Part shown: positions 15,306-21,595 of the stretch, one piece after another
How the letters are laid out: each line of letters starts with the position of its first letter
Position numbering within the stretch: the stretch's first letter is position 1
Source of the DNA: a virus
Virus record (IMG/VR): IMGVR_UViG_3300026094_000028
Span: 1 to 28,827 of that record
Reading direction: 5' to 3' (one strand)
Length of the DNA stretch: 28,827 nt
The notes under the pieces: model-generated
The model's input: the letters and a program-made list of their open reading frames with translations, nothing else
The model's database searches: none
Told to the model about the DNA's origin: nothing
Program-made: the position numbers and the translations under genes

Positions 15306-15409
15306 TACTACAGTGATTACTAGAGTCTCTACTACAGTATCTCTTAAGTTAGTTTCTTATTATTATGATTACTACCTTACAGTGAGATACTAAAGTGAAT
15401 ACTATAGTA
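15306..15409. repeat. Array of 12-bp-phased palindromic motifs in the thyX leader
   Basis: Copies of the degenerate palindrome TACTATAGTA begin at 15306, 15318 and 15330 (exactly 12 bp apart) and again at 15388 and 15400. A near-copy of the block 15370-15415 occurs in the other orientation just downstream of the promoter near 23.79 kb, so the repeats keep the same relation to transcription. This looks like a cooperative operator array. The 314 nt between thyX and the 61-aa gene hold this array, the promoter and no convincing gene. Confidence 0.75.
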
Positions 15410-15433
15410 GTCTTTTGATCCCCCTATGTAGGA

Positions 15434-15465
15434 ATATAAGTACTTTTTCAGTGGTAATTATTCCA
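15434..15465 (-). promoter_or_regulatory. Phage-type promoter, copy 2 (GGAATA-N15-GTACTT)
   Basis: Read leftward, GGAATA (15459-15464), 15 bases, GTACTT (15438-15443), then ATAT. The block GGAATAATTACC and AAAAAGTACTTATAT is identical to copy 1. It points at thyX about 180 nt away, and onward to helicase and polymerase. Probably read by the phage sigma factor encoded just upstream. Confidence 0.75.
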
Positions 15466-15571
15466 TCAGGACCCTACTTTTCTCGTGATTGTTACAGGAA
15501 AGACACAAGTATTTTCACCCTAGCAAGTTTCTTACATTTTGTTGTAGTTGTTCTTTATGACTATTACTCAC

Positions 15572-15757
15572 TTATGTCCTTTCTTTATCCTTTTTCACAT
15601 ATACAACTCCATTCAAGTGTATCTCCTCAATTTCTACTTCAGGGGTTACAAAAACACTATCTACAGTCAATTCGAGTGTTTTGTAACCTTCCAGATAAAA
15701 CCCCTTGTCGTCAGACTTTGTTAAATCAATAGGTCCTTGGTGTTTTAATTCACTCAC
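15572..15757 (-). CDS. Hypothetical acidic protein, 61 aa
   Basis: GTG start (MSELKHQGPIDLTKSDD) with GGGGAGAG upstream, directly downstream of the sigma-factor gene. It is rich in short beta-strand-like stretches ending VVYVKKDKERT. It is the last gene before the promoter region at 15.45 kb. Not recognised. Confidence 0.6.
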   Translation of the reverse strand: MSELKHQGPIDLTKSDDKGFYLEGYKTLELTVDSVFVTPEVEIEEIHLNGVVYVKKDKERT

Positions 15758-15778
15758 GGTTTGTCTCTCCCCAGTTTC

Positions 15779-16363
15779 TCACGTAACCTGCTCAAGTGCT
15801 TTCTTCAGCTTCTTCATCCCCTTCCTAGAAACCTTAGAGACAGTCCCTTGGGGTAAGTCTAATTCCTGTGCTACCTCATATTGGGTGTAATCCTCAACAT
15901 ACATCAGGTGGATAACAGCAGCCTCTTGAGGCTCAAGGTAAACCCACAGACAGTCAACTACATACTGGTGAAGCTCCTTTGTTATGTAGGTTTCTTCAGA
16001 ACTCTCAACAACACCCTTAGTGCTGGGCTGTATTGTGTCCAGAGAGCCTGTGAGAGCCTCATACAGAGCCACTTCAGTATTCCCTTGGGGGCTAACCCCA
16101 GAACCACTGTTAATGGCCCCTAGGAGTGAATACACAGCCCCACTCTTAGGGATACTGACGGGCTTTAGTGTGATGTTCTTGTAGTCATTCATAGCCCTTC
16201 TCATAATTCCTATGGCATTAGGCATGTCAGCGCCATTCTCTAGTGCCTCCCAAGCTGCCAAAAAACCCTCTTGATATAGTTCCTCATACTCTTGACTGTC
16301 CTTGTATCTCTTGGCGAGAATGCTGCAGACTTTCATTACTTTCTCTGTTTTGTCTTGAGTCAC
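15779..16363 (-). CDS. Sigma-70 family (ECF-like) RNA polymerase sigma factor
   Basis: The 194-residue predicted sigma factor probably redirects host RNA polymerase to phage promoters. A region-2-like segment lies at about 20-60 (YKDSQEYEELYQEGFLAAWEAL-type helix, then MRRAMNDYKN), with a VSIP stretch at 69-72. Region 4 is clear at about 130-190, where LEPQEAAVIHLMY leads into a helix-turn-helix (YTQYEVAQELDLPQGTVSKV) and a basic helix (RKGMKKLKKAL). Regions 1.1 and 3 are largely absent, as in ECF factors. GTG start four bases after the previous gene, with GAGGTG. It lies in the operon served by the sigma-70-type promoter at 17.69 kb, so it would be expressed early. Confidence 0.82.
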   Translation of the reverse strand: MTQDKTEKVMKVCSILAKRYKDSQEYEELYQEGFLAAWEALENGADMPNAIGIMRRAMNDYKNITLKPVSIPKSGAVYSLLGAINSGSGVSPQGNTEVALYEALTGSLDTIQPSTKGVVESSEETYITKELHQYVVDCLWVYLEPQEAAVIHLMYVEDYTQYEVAQELDLPQGTVSKVSRKGMKKLKKALEQVT

Positions 16364-16366
16364 CCG

Positions 16367-16690
16367 TTACACCTCATAGTCTTTATCACTAGGGCTGCTC
16401 ATTCCCACTGGTGGGTTGTTCTCGCCGTAGTGCCCGTATTCACTAAAAGGTTCTTCGTAAGCATTTGATGCTTGACCTTCAGCGGCAAGGCAATCAAGAG
16501 TCTTCTCCGCCAAAAGTTTCTTCAGCCGCTCGTTCTCGGCTTCCAGCTTGTCGCGTTCGGCGGCTATTGCGCGGAGAAGGTCTTGCCACCGCTGCCCATA
16601 CATCGGGGGTATCATGAGTAGTATTGTGCACTCGTGGATATTCCGGCACTCCCGCTCCACCGCCTCTACGCTTGTGTCTGTGTCAGCCAT
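16367..16690 (-). CDS. Hypothetical coiled-coil protein, 107 aa
   Basis: Starts MADTDTSVEAVERECRN. Residues about 43-70 form a heptad-rich coiled coil (AAERDKLEAENERLKKLL). GAAGGAGAT precedes the start, which overlaps the upstream gene by 8 nt. The 5' two-thirds are conspicuously GC-rich, unlike most of the phage, and resemble Rhodobacter-type codon use; the 3' end returns to phage composition. Likely recent acquisition from host or prophage DNA. Confidence 0.68.
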   Translation of the reverse strand: MADTDTSVEAVERECRNIHECTILLMIPPMYGQRWQDLLRAIAAERDKLEAENERLKKLLAEKTLDCLAAEGQASNAYEEPFSEYGHYGENNPPVGMSSPSDKDYEV

Positions 16691-17195
16691 CGGTATCTCC
16701 TTCGATCATTGAGTCGTCCTGACGGACTAGGGCGAGGATGGCGTCATAGACCGCGTTGCAATATGTTTGCGCCTCATCAGTGTGGGCGTCCTTTACGGCC
16801 CTTCCTGCAATACCCAGAGCCTCCCATAGCGCATCTTCCCTCACCCGATCGTCACGGGCAGCAAGGGCGGCTTGGGCGTCGGCGGGGGTGATGGCGCGGA
16901 TATTCTCGGCTTCGTTCGCCAAGGCTGATGCCTGTGTAAAATTGCCACTTGCTGCGGCCATATGGGACACTTCGTTGATACGTGTCGCCGCGTCCTCATA
17001 AGCTGCCGCGACCGCTTCCAGCTTCTCCCGTTCAAGCTCCCCGATGCGGTCGGCGGCTTCGCGCAGTTTCGCCGATGACCTCCACTCAGGTGATTGTCTG
17101 AGTTCGGACGCACCCTGCGATCCGTTTCGAATATTGTCCCGGTGTTCGAGAAGGGTTGCCAATTCTCGCGCTTCTTTCACCAGATCATCACTCAT
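16683..17195 (-). CDS. Hypothetical alanine-rich helical protein, 170 aa
   Basis: Starts MSDDLVKEARELATLLEHRD. It is almost wholly helical and Ala/Glu/Arg-rich, with a coiled-coil-like centre (KLREAADRIGELEREK) and an ALxxxDDRVREDALWEALG segment typical of uncharacterised alphaproteobacterial prophage proteins. GC-rich with host-like codons. AGAAGGAGA box. Function unknown. Confidence 0.68.
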   Translation of the reverse strand: MSDDLVKEARELATLLEHRDNIRNGSQGASELRQSPEWRSSAKLREAADRIGELEREKLEAVAAAYEDAATRINEVSHMAAASGNFTQASALANEAENIRAITPADAQAALAARDDRVREDALWEALGIAGRAVKDAHTDEAQTYCNAVYDAILALVRQDDSMIEGDTDG

Positions 17196-17225
17196 CGTCA
17201 GTCTCCTTCTGTGCTTCTTAGTATC

Positions 17226-17399
17226 TCAAAACAACGGGTACCACGTATCACCCTGACTGTCAAGCCACTTAAGGCCCTCAATCTCCAAGATAAGCTCTTC
17301 AAGGGCTTCTGGGGCCATTCCTAGCCAGTCCTCTGTGTTACCCACTTCCTGTTGTTTGTCCCTCAAGACTTTCTTCAGTGGGATTACATTGTCAGCCAT
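17226..17399 (-). CDS. Hypothetical protein, 57 aa
   Basis: Starts MADNVIPLKKVLRDKQQEVG and ends DTWYPLF. It overlaps the stop of the gene upstream by 8 nt (ATGGCTGA). An acidic helix (PEALEELILEIEGL) fills the middle. Not recognised. Confidence 0.6.
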   Translation of the reverse strand: MADNVIPLKKVLRDKQQEVGNTEDWLGMAPEALEELILEIEGLKWLDSQGDTWYPLF

Positions 17400-17634
17400 T
17401 AGTGTGCTCCATTAGTGTCACGACAGAGTCTTTGCGGAAAGCTCTCCAAGCACCTTTCTCAAGGTCCATGACAGGCACCACATCTTCACTCTTAGGGGGT
17501 CCACTGGGTTTCTCCATCATAGCTTTCATCCTACGGGTTTCACCGTTAGTCTTGATAAAAACAACTACAAACTCTTTCTGGTAGCCAATGGTCTTCAGTT
17601 TGTTGTCTACCTTCTCGGGTGTCATAGTTTCCAT
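17392..17634 (-). CDS. Small SH3-like/DUF2693-type phage protein, 80 aa
   Basis: Starts METMTPEKVDNKLKTIG after AAGGAGAGAATC. The pattern FVVVFIKTNGETRRMKAM followed by a GAWRAFRKDSVVTL strand matches the small beta-barrel proteins common in phages and grouped as DUF2693/WYL-like (from memory). It is first in the operon that ends with the sigma factor, and its promoter is immediately upstream. Confidence 0.65.
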   Translation of the reverse strand: METMTPEKVDNKLKTIGYQKEFVVVFIKTNGETRRMKAMMEKPSGPPKSEDVVPVMDLEKGAWRAFRKDSVVTLMEHTNG

Positions 17635-17665
17635 TGATTCTCTCCTTCTCTGTGTGTTGTGTCTT

Positions 17666-17694
17666 ACTCTAAGTGATACTTGAGTAAGTGTCAA
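17666..17694 (-). promoter_or_regulatory. Sigma-70-type promoter with repeat motif in the spacer
   Basis: TTGACA (17689-17694), 17-bp spacer, TAGAGT (17666-17671), read leftward. The spacer contains TACTCAAGTATCACT. The 14-mer ACTCAAGTATCACT recurs exactly at 24083-24096 in the leader upstream of terminase. It drives the sigma-factor operon. Confidence 0.72.
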
Positions 17695-17703
17695 GAGGGA
17701 AGC

Positions 17704-17778
17704 CTAGAAAATATAGAAGGCTACTAAGGAAAGCATCAGCATGATAAAGGCTGCTGACAGCTTCTCGTGTTCTCTCAT
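17704..17778 (-). CDS. 24-aa single-span membrane peptide
   Basis: Encodes MREHEKLSAAFIMLMLSLVA plus FYIF. It has a charged N-terminal tip and one hydrophobic segment. A strong AAAGGAGAC box precedes it and it overlaps the lipoprotein stop (ATGA), which supports translation despite its size. It could act with the lipoprotein or in lysis; unknown. Confidence 0.5.
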   Translation of the reverse strand: MREHEKLSAAFIMLMLSLVAFYIF

Positions 17779-18227
17779 TGTTTGTCTCCTTTGTTGCAGT
17801 AGCCTACACCAGACAGACTCATGACTTTATCCAGAGGCACTCTCTCAAAGACAATGATAATCTTGTAGATGCCCTCACCATAGAACCAAGCCCTCATTTC
17901 GGGCGAGTAGTAGTTAGTCATAGCCTTGTCAGACTGTGCCTTAGTCTCACCGGGGTATGGGATTGACCCATGAAAAAGAAACTTGGCGCGAGGAGTAACA
18001 CAGGCACGATCAGCCCCAAGATACATAGTGCAGGCAGACATACACTTTCCGTCTATCACGACAGTCTGTCCACTGCGATTAATCTCTTGAATGTGCCTTG
18101 CGTATGTTTCTATGTCTCCCCCTTCGTCATACTTGATGCGCACTACATCATTCGTAGTTTCATGGATACTACAGGCAGACACCAAGGATGCTGCCAGTGT
18201 TAGGGATGCTATCAGTGAGTGTTTCAT
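17775..18227 (-). CDS. Predicted periplasmic lipoprotein, ClpP-like/COG3904 type
   Basis: Secreted lipoprotein of 150 residues: basic start MKHSLIAS, hydrophobic core, lipobox LVSAC with Cys19 as lipidation site. The mature part has GGDIETYARHIQEINR, DGKCMSACTMYLGADRACV and a later FLFHG, the arrangement of periplasmic ClpP/crotonase-fold proteins in which the Ser of C-x-SAC is the presumed nucleophile. It may alter the envelope, exclude other phages or assist lysis (inference). It lies in the early leftward region near the endolysin. Confidence 0.65.
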   Translation of the reverse strand: MKHSLIASLTLAASLVSACSIHETTNDVVRIKYDEGGDIETYARHIQEINRSGQTVVIDGKCMSACTMYLGADRACVTPRAKFLFHGSIPYPGETKAQSDKAMTNYYSPEMRAWFYGEGIYKIIIVFERVPLDKVMSLSGVGYCNKGDKQ

Positions 18228-18254
18228 GTCGTGTCTCCTTCTAGTTAGTGTCAG

Positions 18255-18539
18255 TTAGATCGTCTCAGGGTTGTGCCTCAGGTAGTCCATGATAAACTCT
18301 TCGACGTTCTCTACAGGCCCCCTACCAGCAGCGTCAATGACTTGCTCGCGGGTCAACTTCAGGCCATCCAAGCGTAGCTCAAAAAGCTCTACACTGTCAA
18401 CCTCAATTCCGTCAGTCCCTCCAATATCAGCGTCGTATGCCTTGGAAAGAGTCACATCGTATGTAGCAACACCTGCAAGACTACAGTTGTCACCCTCAAA
18501 AAATGCTTCGTTGTCTTCATACCAGATCGTGCTGCTCAC
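18255..18539 (-). CDS. Hypothetical acidic protein, 94 aa
   Basis: GTG start with AAGGAAG box. The N-terminal half is acidic and aromatic (YEDNEAFFEGDNCSLAG). The C-terminal part resembles a helical pair with LTREQVIDAAGRGPVENVEE. No recognised family. It precedes the lipoprotein gene in the same operon. Confidence 0.65.
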   Translation of the reverse strand: MSSTIWYEDNEAFFEGDNCSLAGVATYDVTLSKAYDADIGGTDGIEVDSVELFELRLDGLKLTREQVIDAAGRGPVENVEEFIMDYLRHNPETI

Positions 18540-18603
18540 TTCCTTGACTCCTCTTTCTTTCAGCCATTACTTGATGTACATGTAGTCTGATTTGTCAAGA
18601 TAG

Positions 18604-18738
18604 TCAAGCATTTCTCTGTCCAGCCTCGTATGCACGTTTCATTGCCTTGTAAGTGATTGACCGTCTAGCAGCCTTGAACTCATGCTCGTCTGTGAGGCTC
18701 TTGCCGATAGCCCTATCCCACCATTCCTCAAAAGTCAT
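18604..18738 (-). CDS. Hypothetical protein, 44 aa
   Basis: Reads MTFEEWWDRAIGKSLTDEHE and ends YEAGQRNA. The W-W helix followed by AYEAG resembles a small-protein type common in phages, like the 53-aa product near 4.9 kb. It overlaps the upstream 68-aa gene by 11 nt. A TTGACA/TTGACT pair just after its stop (18585-18608) may be a weak promoter for the 94-aa gene. Confidence 0.6.
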   Translation of the reverse strand: MTFEEWWDRAIGKSLTDEHEFKAARRSITYKAMKRAYEAGQRNA

Positions 18739-18934
18739 TTTCTAACCCTTCCTGTTCGTCCCTCCACTGCATCTCTGCATCAAACTGTTGGTCACTGTCA
18801 AGGATAAACTCTTCCCCAGCCTTCATGCCTTCAGTATATACACCAGCGAGATAACCCACCTCGTCCAGAAGTGCCATGTCCACCTCGTACTCGTAGTCAT
18901 CCTCATCAATCATGTAGATACGCTTGTCAGCCAT
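18728..18934 (-). CDS. Hypothetical very acidic protein, 68 aa
   Basis: Starts MADKRIYMIDEDDYEYEVD and is strongly acidic throughout (ends EQEGLENDF), so it could mimic DNA or bind a basic partner. AAAGGAGAAACC box. Directly behind the promoter at 18.97 kb. Not recognised. Confidence 0.65.
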   Translation of the reverse strand: MADKRIYMIDEDDYEYEVDMALLDEVGYLAGVYTEGMKAGEEFILDSDQQFDAEMQWRDEQEGLENDF

Positions 18935-18960
18935 TTGGTTTCTCCTTTGTGATTGATTCT

Positions 18961-18989
18961 AACTTAGTGTGTTTCAGCCGGGGTGTCAA
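18961..18989 (-). promoter_or_regulatory. Sigma-70-type promoter
   Basis: TTGACA (18984-18989), 17-bp spacer, TAAGTT (18961-18966), read leftward into the 68-aa acidic-protein gene. The -35 box overlaps the stop of the preceding gene. The region across the -10 (CACTAAG, then AGAATCA) is a weaker match to the motif in the other early promoters. Confidence 0.6.
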
Positions 18990-19207
18990 TAGTCCGAAGG
19001 ACGTCGGCCTTTGGCCTCAAGTGCGCTGTTTGCTTTTTCTCGGAAATTGTACCAGTCAACAACTGTCTGTTCAATAGCAGGGATAGGCACAACATAGCGT
19101 GTCTCTTGCCGAGCGTCTGCAAAATTACTCGCGTCTCCACTGTCCAAGAACACAGCTACCATAATGTCTCGGATTTGAGCCATCTCGAATACTACGTAGA
19201 GTTCCAT
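18986..19207 (-). CDS. Hypothetical protein, 73 aa
   Basis: Starts MELYVVFEMAQIRDIMVAVF and has an ADARQETRYVVPI segment; ends GRRPSDY. The start overlaps the stop of the 49-aa gene (TAATG). Small soluble protein with no recognised family; third of a coupled trio. Confidence 0.6.
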   Translation of the reverse strand: MELYVVFEMAQIRDIMVAVFLDSGDASNFADARQETRYVVPIPAIEQTVVDWYNFREKANSALEAKGRRPSDY

Positions 19208-19356
19208 TAGTCTTTCTCCAGTTCTTCTTTTAGTGCCTTAGCTACAGCCAATGCAAGATCAGGCACTTCAGTGTCATAGTCAAGAACATTGTCCATTTCG
19301 TTGAACACAAAATCCTCAAGCTCTTCTAGGCTCATGTCTTGTAGTTTTTTATCCAT
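19207..19356 (-). CDS. Hypothetical acidic helical protein, 49 aa
   Basis: Starts MDKKLQDMSLEELEDFVFNE, ends KEELEKD, GAGAG box. Stop and start are shared with the neighbours (TAATG on both sides), so translation of the trio is tightly coupled. Function unknown. Confidence 0.58.
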   Translation of the reverse strand: MDKKLQDMSLEELEDFVFNEMDNVLDYDTEVPDLALAVAKALKEELEKD

Positions 19357-19532
19357 TAGTGACTCTCCTGTTTCTCAATATCAGCCACAGCTTTGGTGTA
19401 ACCCTCGTTGCAACCTTTTGTGTAGGCATCCTTGGAGACACTCGCGCACAAACTCTTAATGTCGTCAATACCTACAAGCCCTTCCTCCATAGCTCGATTT
19501 GCCAAACGGTTTACAAAACTCTCGAAATCCAT
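19356..19532 (-). CDS. Hypothetical protein, 58 aa
   Basis: Starts MDFESFVNRLANRAMEEG, with AAGGAGAGAAAC. A longer in-frame reading would run through the promoter and has no ribosome site. The C-terminal AYTKGCNEGYTKA matches the small-protein pattern seen near 4.9 and 18.7 kb. First of a coupled trio. Confidence 0.6.
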   Translation of the reverse strand: MDFESFVNRLANRAMEEGLVGIDDIKSLCASVSKDAYTKGCNEGYTKAVADIEKQESH

Positions 19533-19560
19533 TAGTTTCTCTCCTTTGTCACTGAGTATC

Positions 19561-19589
19561 TGTATATGTGATTCTCTAGTGTCTGTCAA
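19561..19589 (-). promoter_or_regulatory. Sigma-70-type promoter with repeat motif in the spacer
   Basis: TTGACA (19584-19589), 17 bp, TATACA (19561-19566), read leftward: nearly consensus. The spacer holds CACTAGAGAATCACA, almost the same as CACTACAGAATCACT in the promoter near 20.04 kb. It drives the 58/49/73-aa trio. Confidence 0.78.
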
Positions 19590-19598
19590 CCAGAAACT

Positions 19599-19997
19599 CT
19601 AACAAAAACCTTCACAGGTATAAAACACATGATCCCCAAAAACACCATCAATTACAAAAACATCTGCCCAAAAAGGGGATACAAAAGTAGTGTGATAATG
19701 TGTAGAGGTAGCTCCAAGCCTATTGTTTCTCTCAAGATAGTCACTGGCAAGTTTCAATGCAAGCTCCCTAGCGATAGTGTCCTGATAGCCTTTGTAGGCC
19801 CGCATATCATCTGACAGACCGTCATGTGTGAAGCTGAAGGCCCTCTCTTGGTAGACTACATCACACACTGTATCGGGAAACCTAGAGTGTTCCACCCTGT
19901 TCAGGATCACTTCAGCTACCATCTCTTGCCCTGTGATTGGCTGGTCCCTAGCCTCGAAGAAGATAGCTGTAGCTAGGCACATAAGTTCAGTCATCAT
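19599..19997 (-). CDS. Endolysin, SleB/CwlJ-type cell-wall hydrolase
   Basis: Predicted peptidoglycan hydrolase of 132 residues. It has IFFEARDQP (catalytic Glu15) and GQEMVAEVILNRV, then FPDTVCDVVYQ, AFSFTHDG, THYHTT and SPFWA, and ends near GDHVFY, the full SleB (Hydrolase_2) pattern. There is no signal peptide, so a holin or membrane protein is needed for release; the 24-aa, 54-aa and 56-aa membrane genes are candidates. The ATG is fixed by AAGGGG and by the promoter just upstream; longer frames run into the HNH gene. Confidence 0.88.
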   Translation of the reverse strand: MMTELMCLATAIFFEARDQPITGQEMVAEVILNRVEHSRFPDTVCDVVYQERAFSFTHDGLSDDMRAYKGYQDTIARELALKLASDYLERNNRLGATSTHYHTTFVSPFWADVFVIDGVFGDHVFYTCEGFC

Positions 19998-20024
19998 TTT
20001 AGTTTCCCCTTGTCTGTCAGATAC

Positions 20025-20053
20025 TTGATAGTGATTCTGTAGTGGGTTGTCAA
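20025..20053 (-). promoter_or_regulatory. Sigma-70-type promoter with repeat motif in the spacer
   Basis: TTGACA (20048-20053), 17 bp, TATCAA (20025-20030), read leftward into the endolysin gene. The spacer holds CACTACAGAATCAC. The -35 box overlaps the end of the HNH gene, suggesting the HNH was inserted just upstream of an existing promoter. Confidence 0.75.
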
Positions 20054-20556
20054 AGGTTTTCTTGGAGAAATCTGTCCCTAGCTTTAACAGCTTTACCGAG
20101 GCACTTGTAAAAGCCCCAAAGTTTACCATCAAAACGGACCAACCAAACATCCTTACAAAAACTGACGTGCTTAAAAACCCTACCTTTGTAAAAACCCTTA
20201 TTAAAATTGTTCTCTTTTTGGGTAATATCTCGTAAGTTACACCAACGATTGTCCCAAGAGTCTCTGTTAATGTGGTCAATAGTATACTCAGGCCAATCTC
20301 CGGTTTGCACTAACCAACACAACCGAGATATAATATATGTGTAGCTCTTCCCTTTAATCTCTAGTTTCATCGTGTGGTTTTTGTAGTCATCCTTACTGAC
20401 CCATTTATGACCGACCTCTTGCCCTGCTTTGTTCTCATCAAACCATTTAAAACCTCGTTCAGCCCAAGTCAATGACCCTGTGTCCGGGTTGTAATCTAGT
20501 CTGCTGATAATTTCGTCTTTGACCCACTGTTGTTGTATAAACTCGTCTCTGGTCAT
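20050..20556 (-). CDS. HNH homing endonuclease
   Basis: The 168-residue HNH_3-type nuclease has SRLCWLVQTGDWPEYTIDHI as its first half-site (D94, H95), then NRDSWDNRW and NLRDIT (N107). A basic AP2-like tail follows (FKHVSFCKDVWLVRF). The start MTRDEF has AATAGGAGAAAC. It is the first leftward gene after the control region. Confidence 0.85.
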   Translation of the reverse strand: MTRDEFIQQQWVKDEIISRLDYNPDTGSLTWAERGFKWFDENKAGQEVGHKWVSKDDYKNHTMKLEIKGKSYTYIISRLCWLVQTGDWPEYTIDHINRDSWDNRWCNLRDITQKENNFNKGFYKGRVFKHVSFCKDVWLVRFDGKLWGFYKCLGKAVKARDRFLQENL

Positions 20557-20606
20557 GTAGTTTCTCCTATTATTCCCTCTGTAGGGGATCACATTTTGTT
20601 AGTATT

Positions 20607-20714
20607 GTCAAGCGAACAATTCCCTTGGTGGGGGTCAAGCGAACAATTCCCTTGGTGGGGGTCTGGCGAACAATTCCCTTGGTGGGGGTCTGGCGAACAA
20701 TTCCCATGGTAGGG
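20607..20714. repeat. Four tandem 27-bp repeats beside a leftward TTGACA
   Basis: Four uninterrupted 27-bp units start at 20607, 20634, 20661 and 20688. The first two begin GTCAAGCGAACAATTCCC, the last two GTCTGGCG; the fourth has two changes in its 3' part. Read leftward, units 1 and 2 contain TTGAC, and the array abuts a TTGACA at 20606-20611 facing the HNH gene. There is no good -10 box at 17 bp. The array may be an operator or origin element. Confidence 0.85.
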
Positions 20715-20798
20715 GTGCTACCAGTCTAGTTGCGAGTCATTCTCACGATCACGGAATGTTTCAATATTGTAATAAACATCACGATTTGCCCCATTGAG

Positions 20799-20826
20799 TT
20801 GACTCAACAGGTTGATTCTGTATTAG
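20799..20826 (+). promoter_or_regulatory. Possible rightward promoter overlapping an 11-bp palindrome
   Basis: TTGACT (20799-20804), 16 bp, TATTAG (20821-20826). The -35 lies inside the perfect palindrome GTTGACTCAAC (20798-20808). No open frame follows closely. The stretch 20715-20962 is otherwise AT-rich and apparently non-coding. Confidence 0.3.
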
Positions 20827-20962
20827 AAAGTGTGACATTTTAGCAACTGATTCGCATGTGCCGTCCCCTCCTGTTTTTTGCGATCCGATCAGACTAGCCG
20901 ACCGGACCCGATATGATTCGAATTTGATTCCTTTAAACCACAGATTCCTACTGACGTCAAGT

Positions 20963-21083
20963 GTTCTCGAGATGATCTATAGAGATGCTTGCGAGATGAT
21001 CTATAGAGATGTTCTCGAGGTGAGCTGTCAGGTCAGTCTATAGAGATGTTCTCGAGGTGATCTATAGAGATGTTCTCGAGGTG
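20963..21083. repeat. 24-bp repeat array with two alternating palindromes
   Basis: Units begin at 20963, 20987, 21011, 21048 and (partial) 21072. Each has CTCGAG or a variant followed by GATCTATAGAGAT, so the palindromes CTCGAG and TCTATAGA alternate; unit 3 carries 13 extra bases. The array ends three bases before a rightward TTGACA. A degenerate copy lies at 23577-23596. Probably activator or repressor sites, or origin iterons. Confidence 0.85.
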
Positions 21084-21085
21084 TA

Positions 21086-21114
21086 TTGACAGGCCGCGAA
21101 TCTTGTGTCATTTA
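21086..21114 (+). promoter_or_regulatory. Putative rightward early promoter
   Basis: A perfect TTGACA (21086-21091) directly after the repeat array, with a weak CATTTA/TTTATC about 17-19 bp on. A second TTGACA lies at 21143-21148. The next gene starts at 21251. The -35 box and placement are convincing; the -10 box is not. Confidence 0.4.
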
Positions 21115-21250
21115 TCCTTTATCGCTCCGGCGGTAACGCTATTTGACAATTTAATCTCTACCCCGCGCCATAGGATTCTTTTCCGATAATTGGCGCAAGC
21201 ATTAAGGCGATTCAATCCCGAGTCGCTTTAACCTTGGAAGGGGAAACGTT

Positions 21251-21352
21251 ATGAAAGACACAAAGCAAATCGAGCGCGATGTTGTGGATTACATCATGGG
21301 CCTTTGGCATCAGCGCCGCATTCAACAGTATATCAAGAGCAACGCTAGCTAA
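21251..21352 (+). CDS. Hypothetical protein, 33 aa
   Basis: Reads MKDTKQIERDVVDYIMGLWH and ends YIKSNAS, after GGAAGGGGAAAC. First gene of the rightward small-gene cluster. Probably one amphipathic helix. Unknown function. Confidence 0.55.
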   Translation: MKDTKQIERDVVDYIMGLWHQRRIQQYIKSNAS

Positions 21353-21365
21353 AAGGAACGACACA

Positions 21366-21581
21366 ATGGAAGCTTTTGAGTATTATATAAACTTGGATGA
21401 ACGGGGCCAATTCTTTGCAGATGTAAGGGATTCAAACGGTGAAACGATCTATGAAATACACGGCTTTGATCTTTTTGATGAAAGATACATGCTGGACAAA
21501 TACGACGTGGAGAATCTTGCGGATCATCTGGTGGATTTAGAAATCTTGCCTTTGGGATCATTTATCACGCTTGGAAACTGA
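21366..21581 (+). CDS. Hypothetical acidic protein, 71 aa
   Basis: Starts MEAFEYYINLDERGQFFADV, with AAAAGGAACG upstream. Beta-rich opening (FADVRDSNGETIYEI), then an acidic helical tail. The frame continues upstream through the preceding gene, but the ribosome site fixes this start. Not recognised. Confidence 0.65.
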   Translation: MEAFEYYINLDERGQFFADVRDSNGETIYEIHGFDLFDERYMLDKYDVENLADHLVDLEILPLGSFITLGN

Positions 21582-21595
21582 GAGGGAAACATCTA

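Noticed and set aside
14667-15323. Rightward 218-aa frame opposite thyX
   Set aside because: Antisense shadow of thyX, running into the repeat array.
20530-20712. Rightward 60-aa frame with repeated EQFPWWG units
   Set aside because: It is the 27-bp repeat array read in one frame (27 is divisible by 3). It starts inside the antisense HNH gene and has no ribosome site.
20607-21083. CRISPR-like array
   Set aside because: Units are contiguous or nearly so, with no unique spacers and no cas genes.
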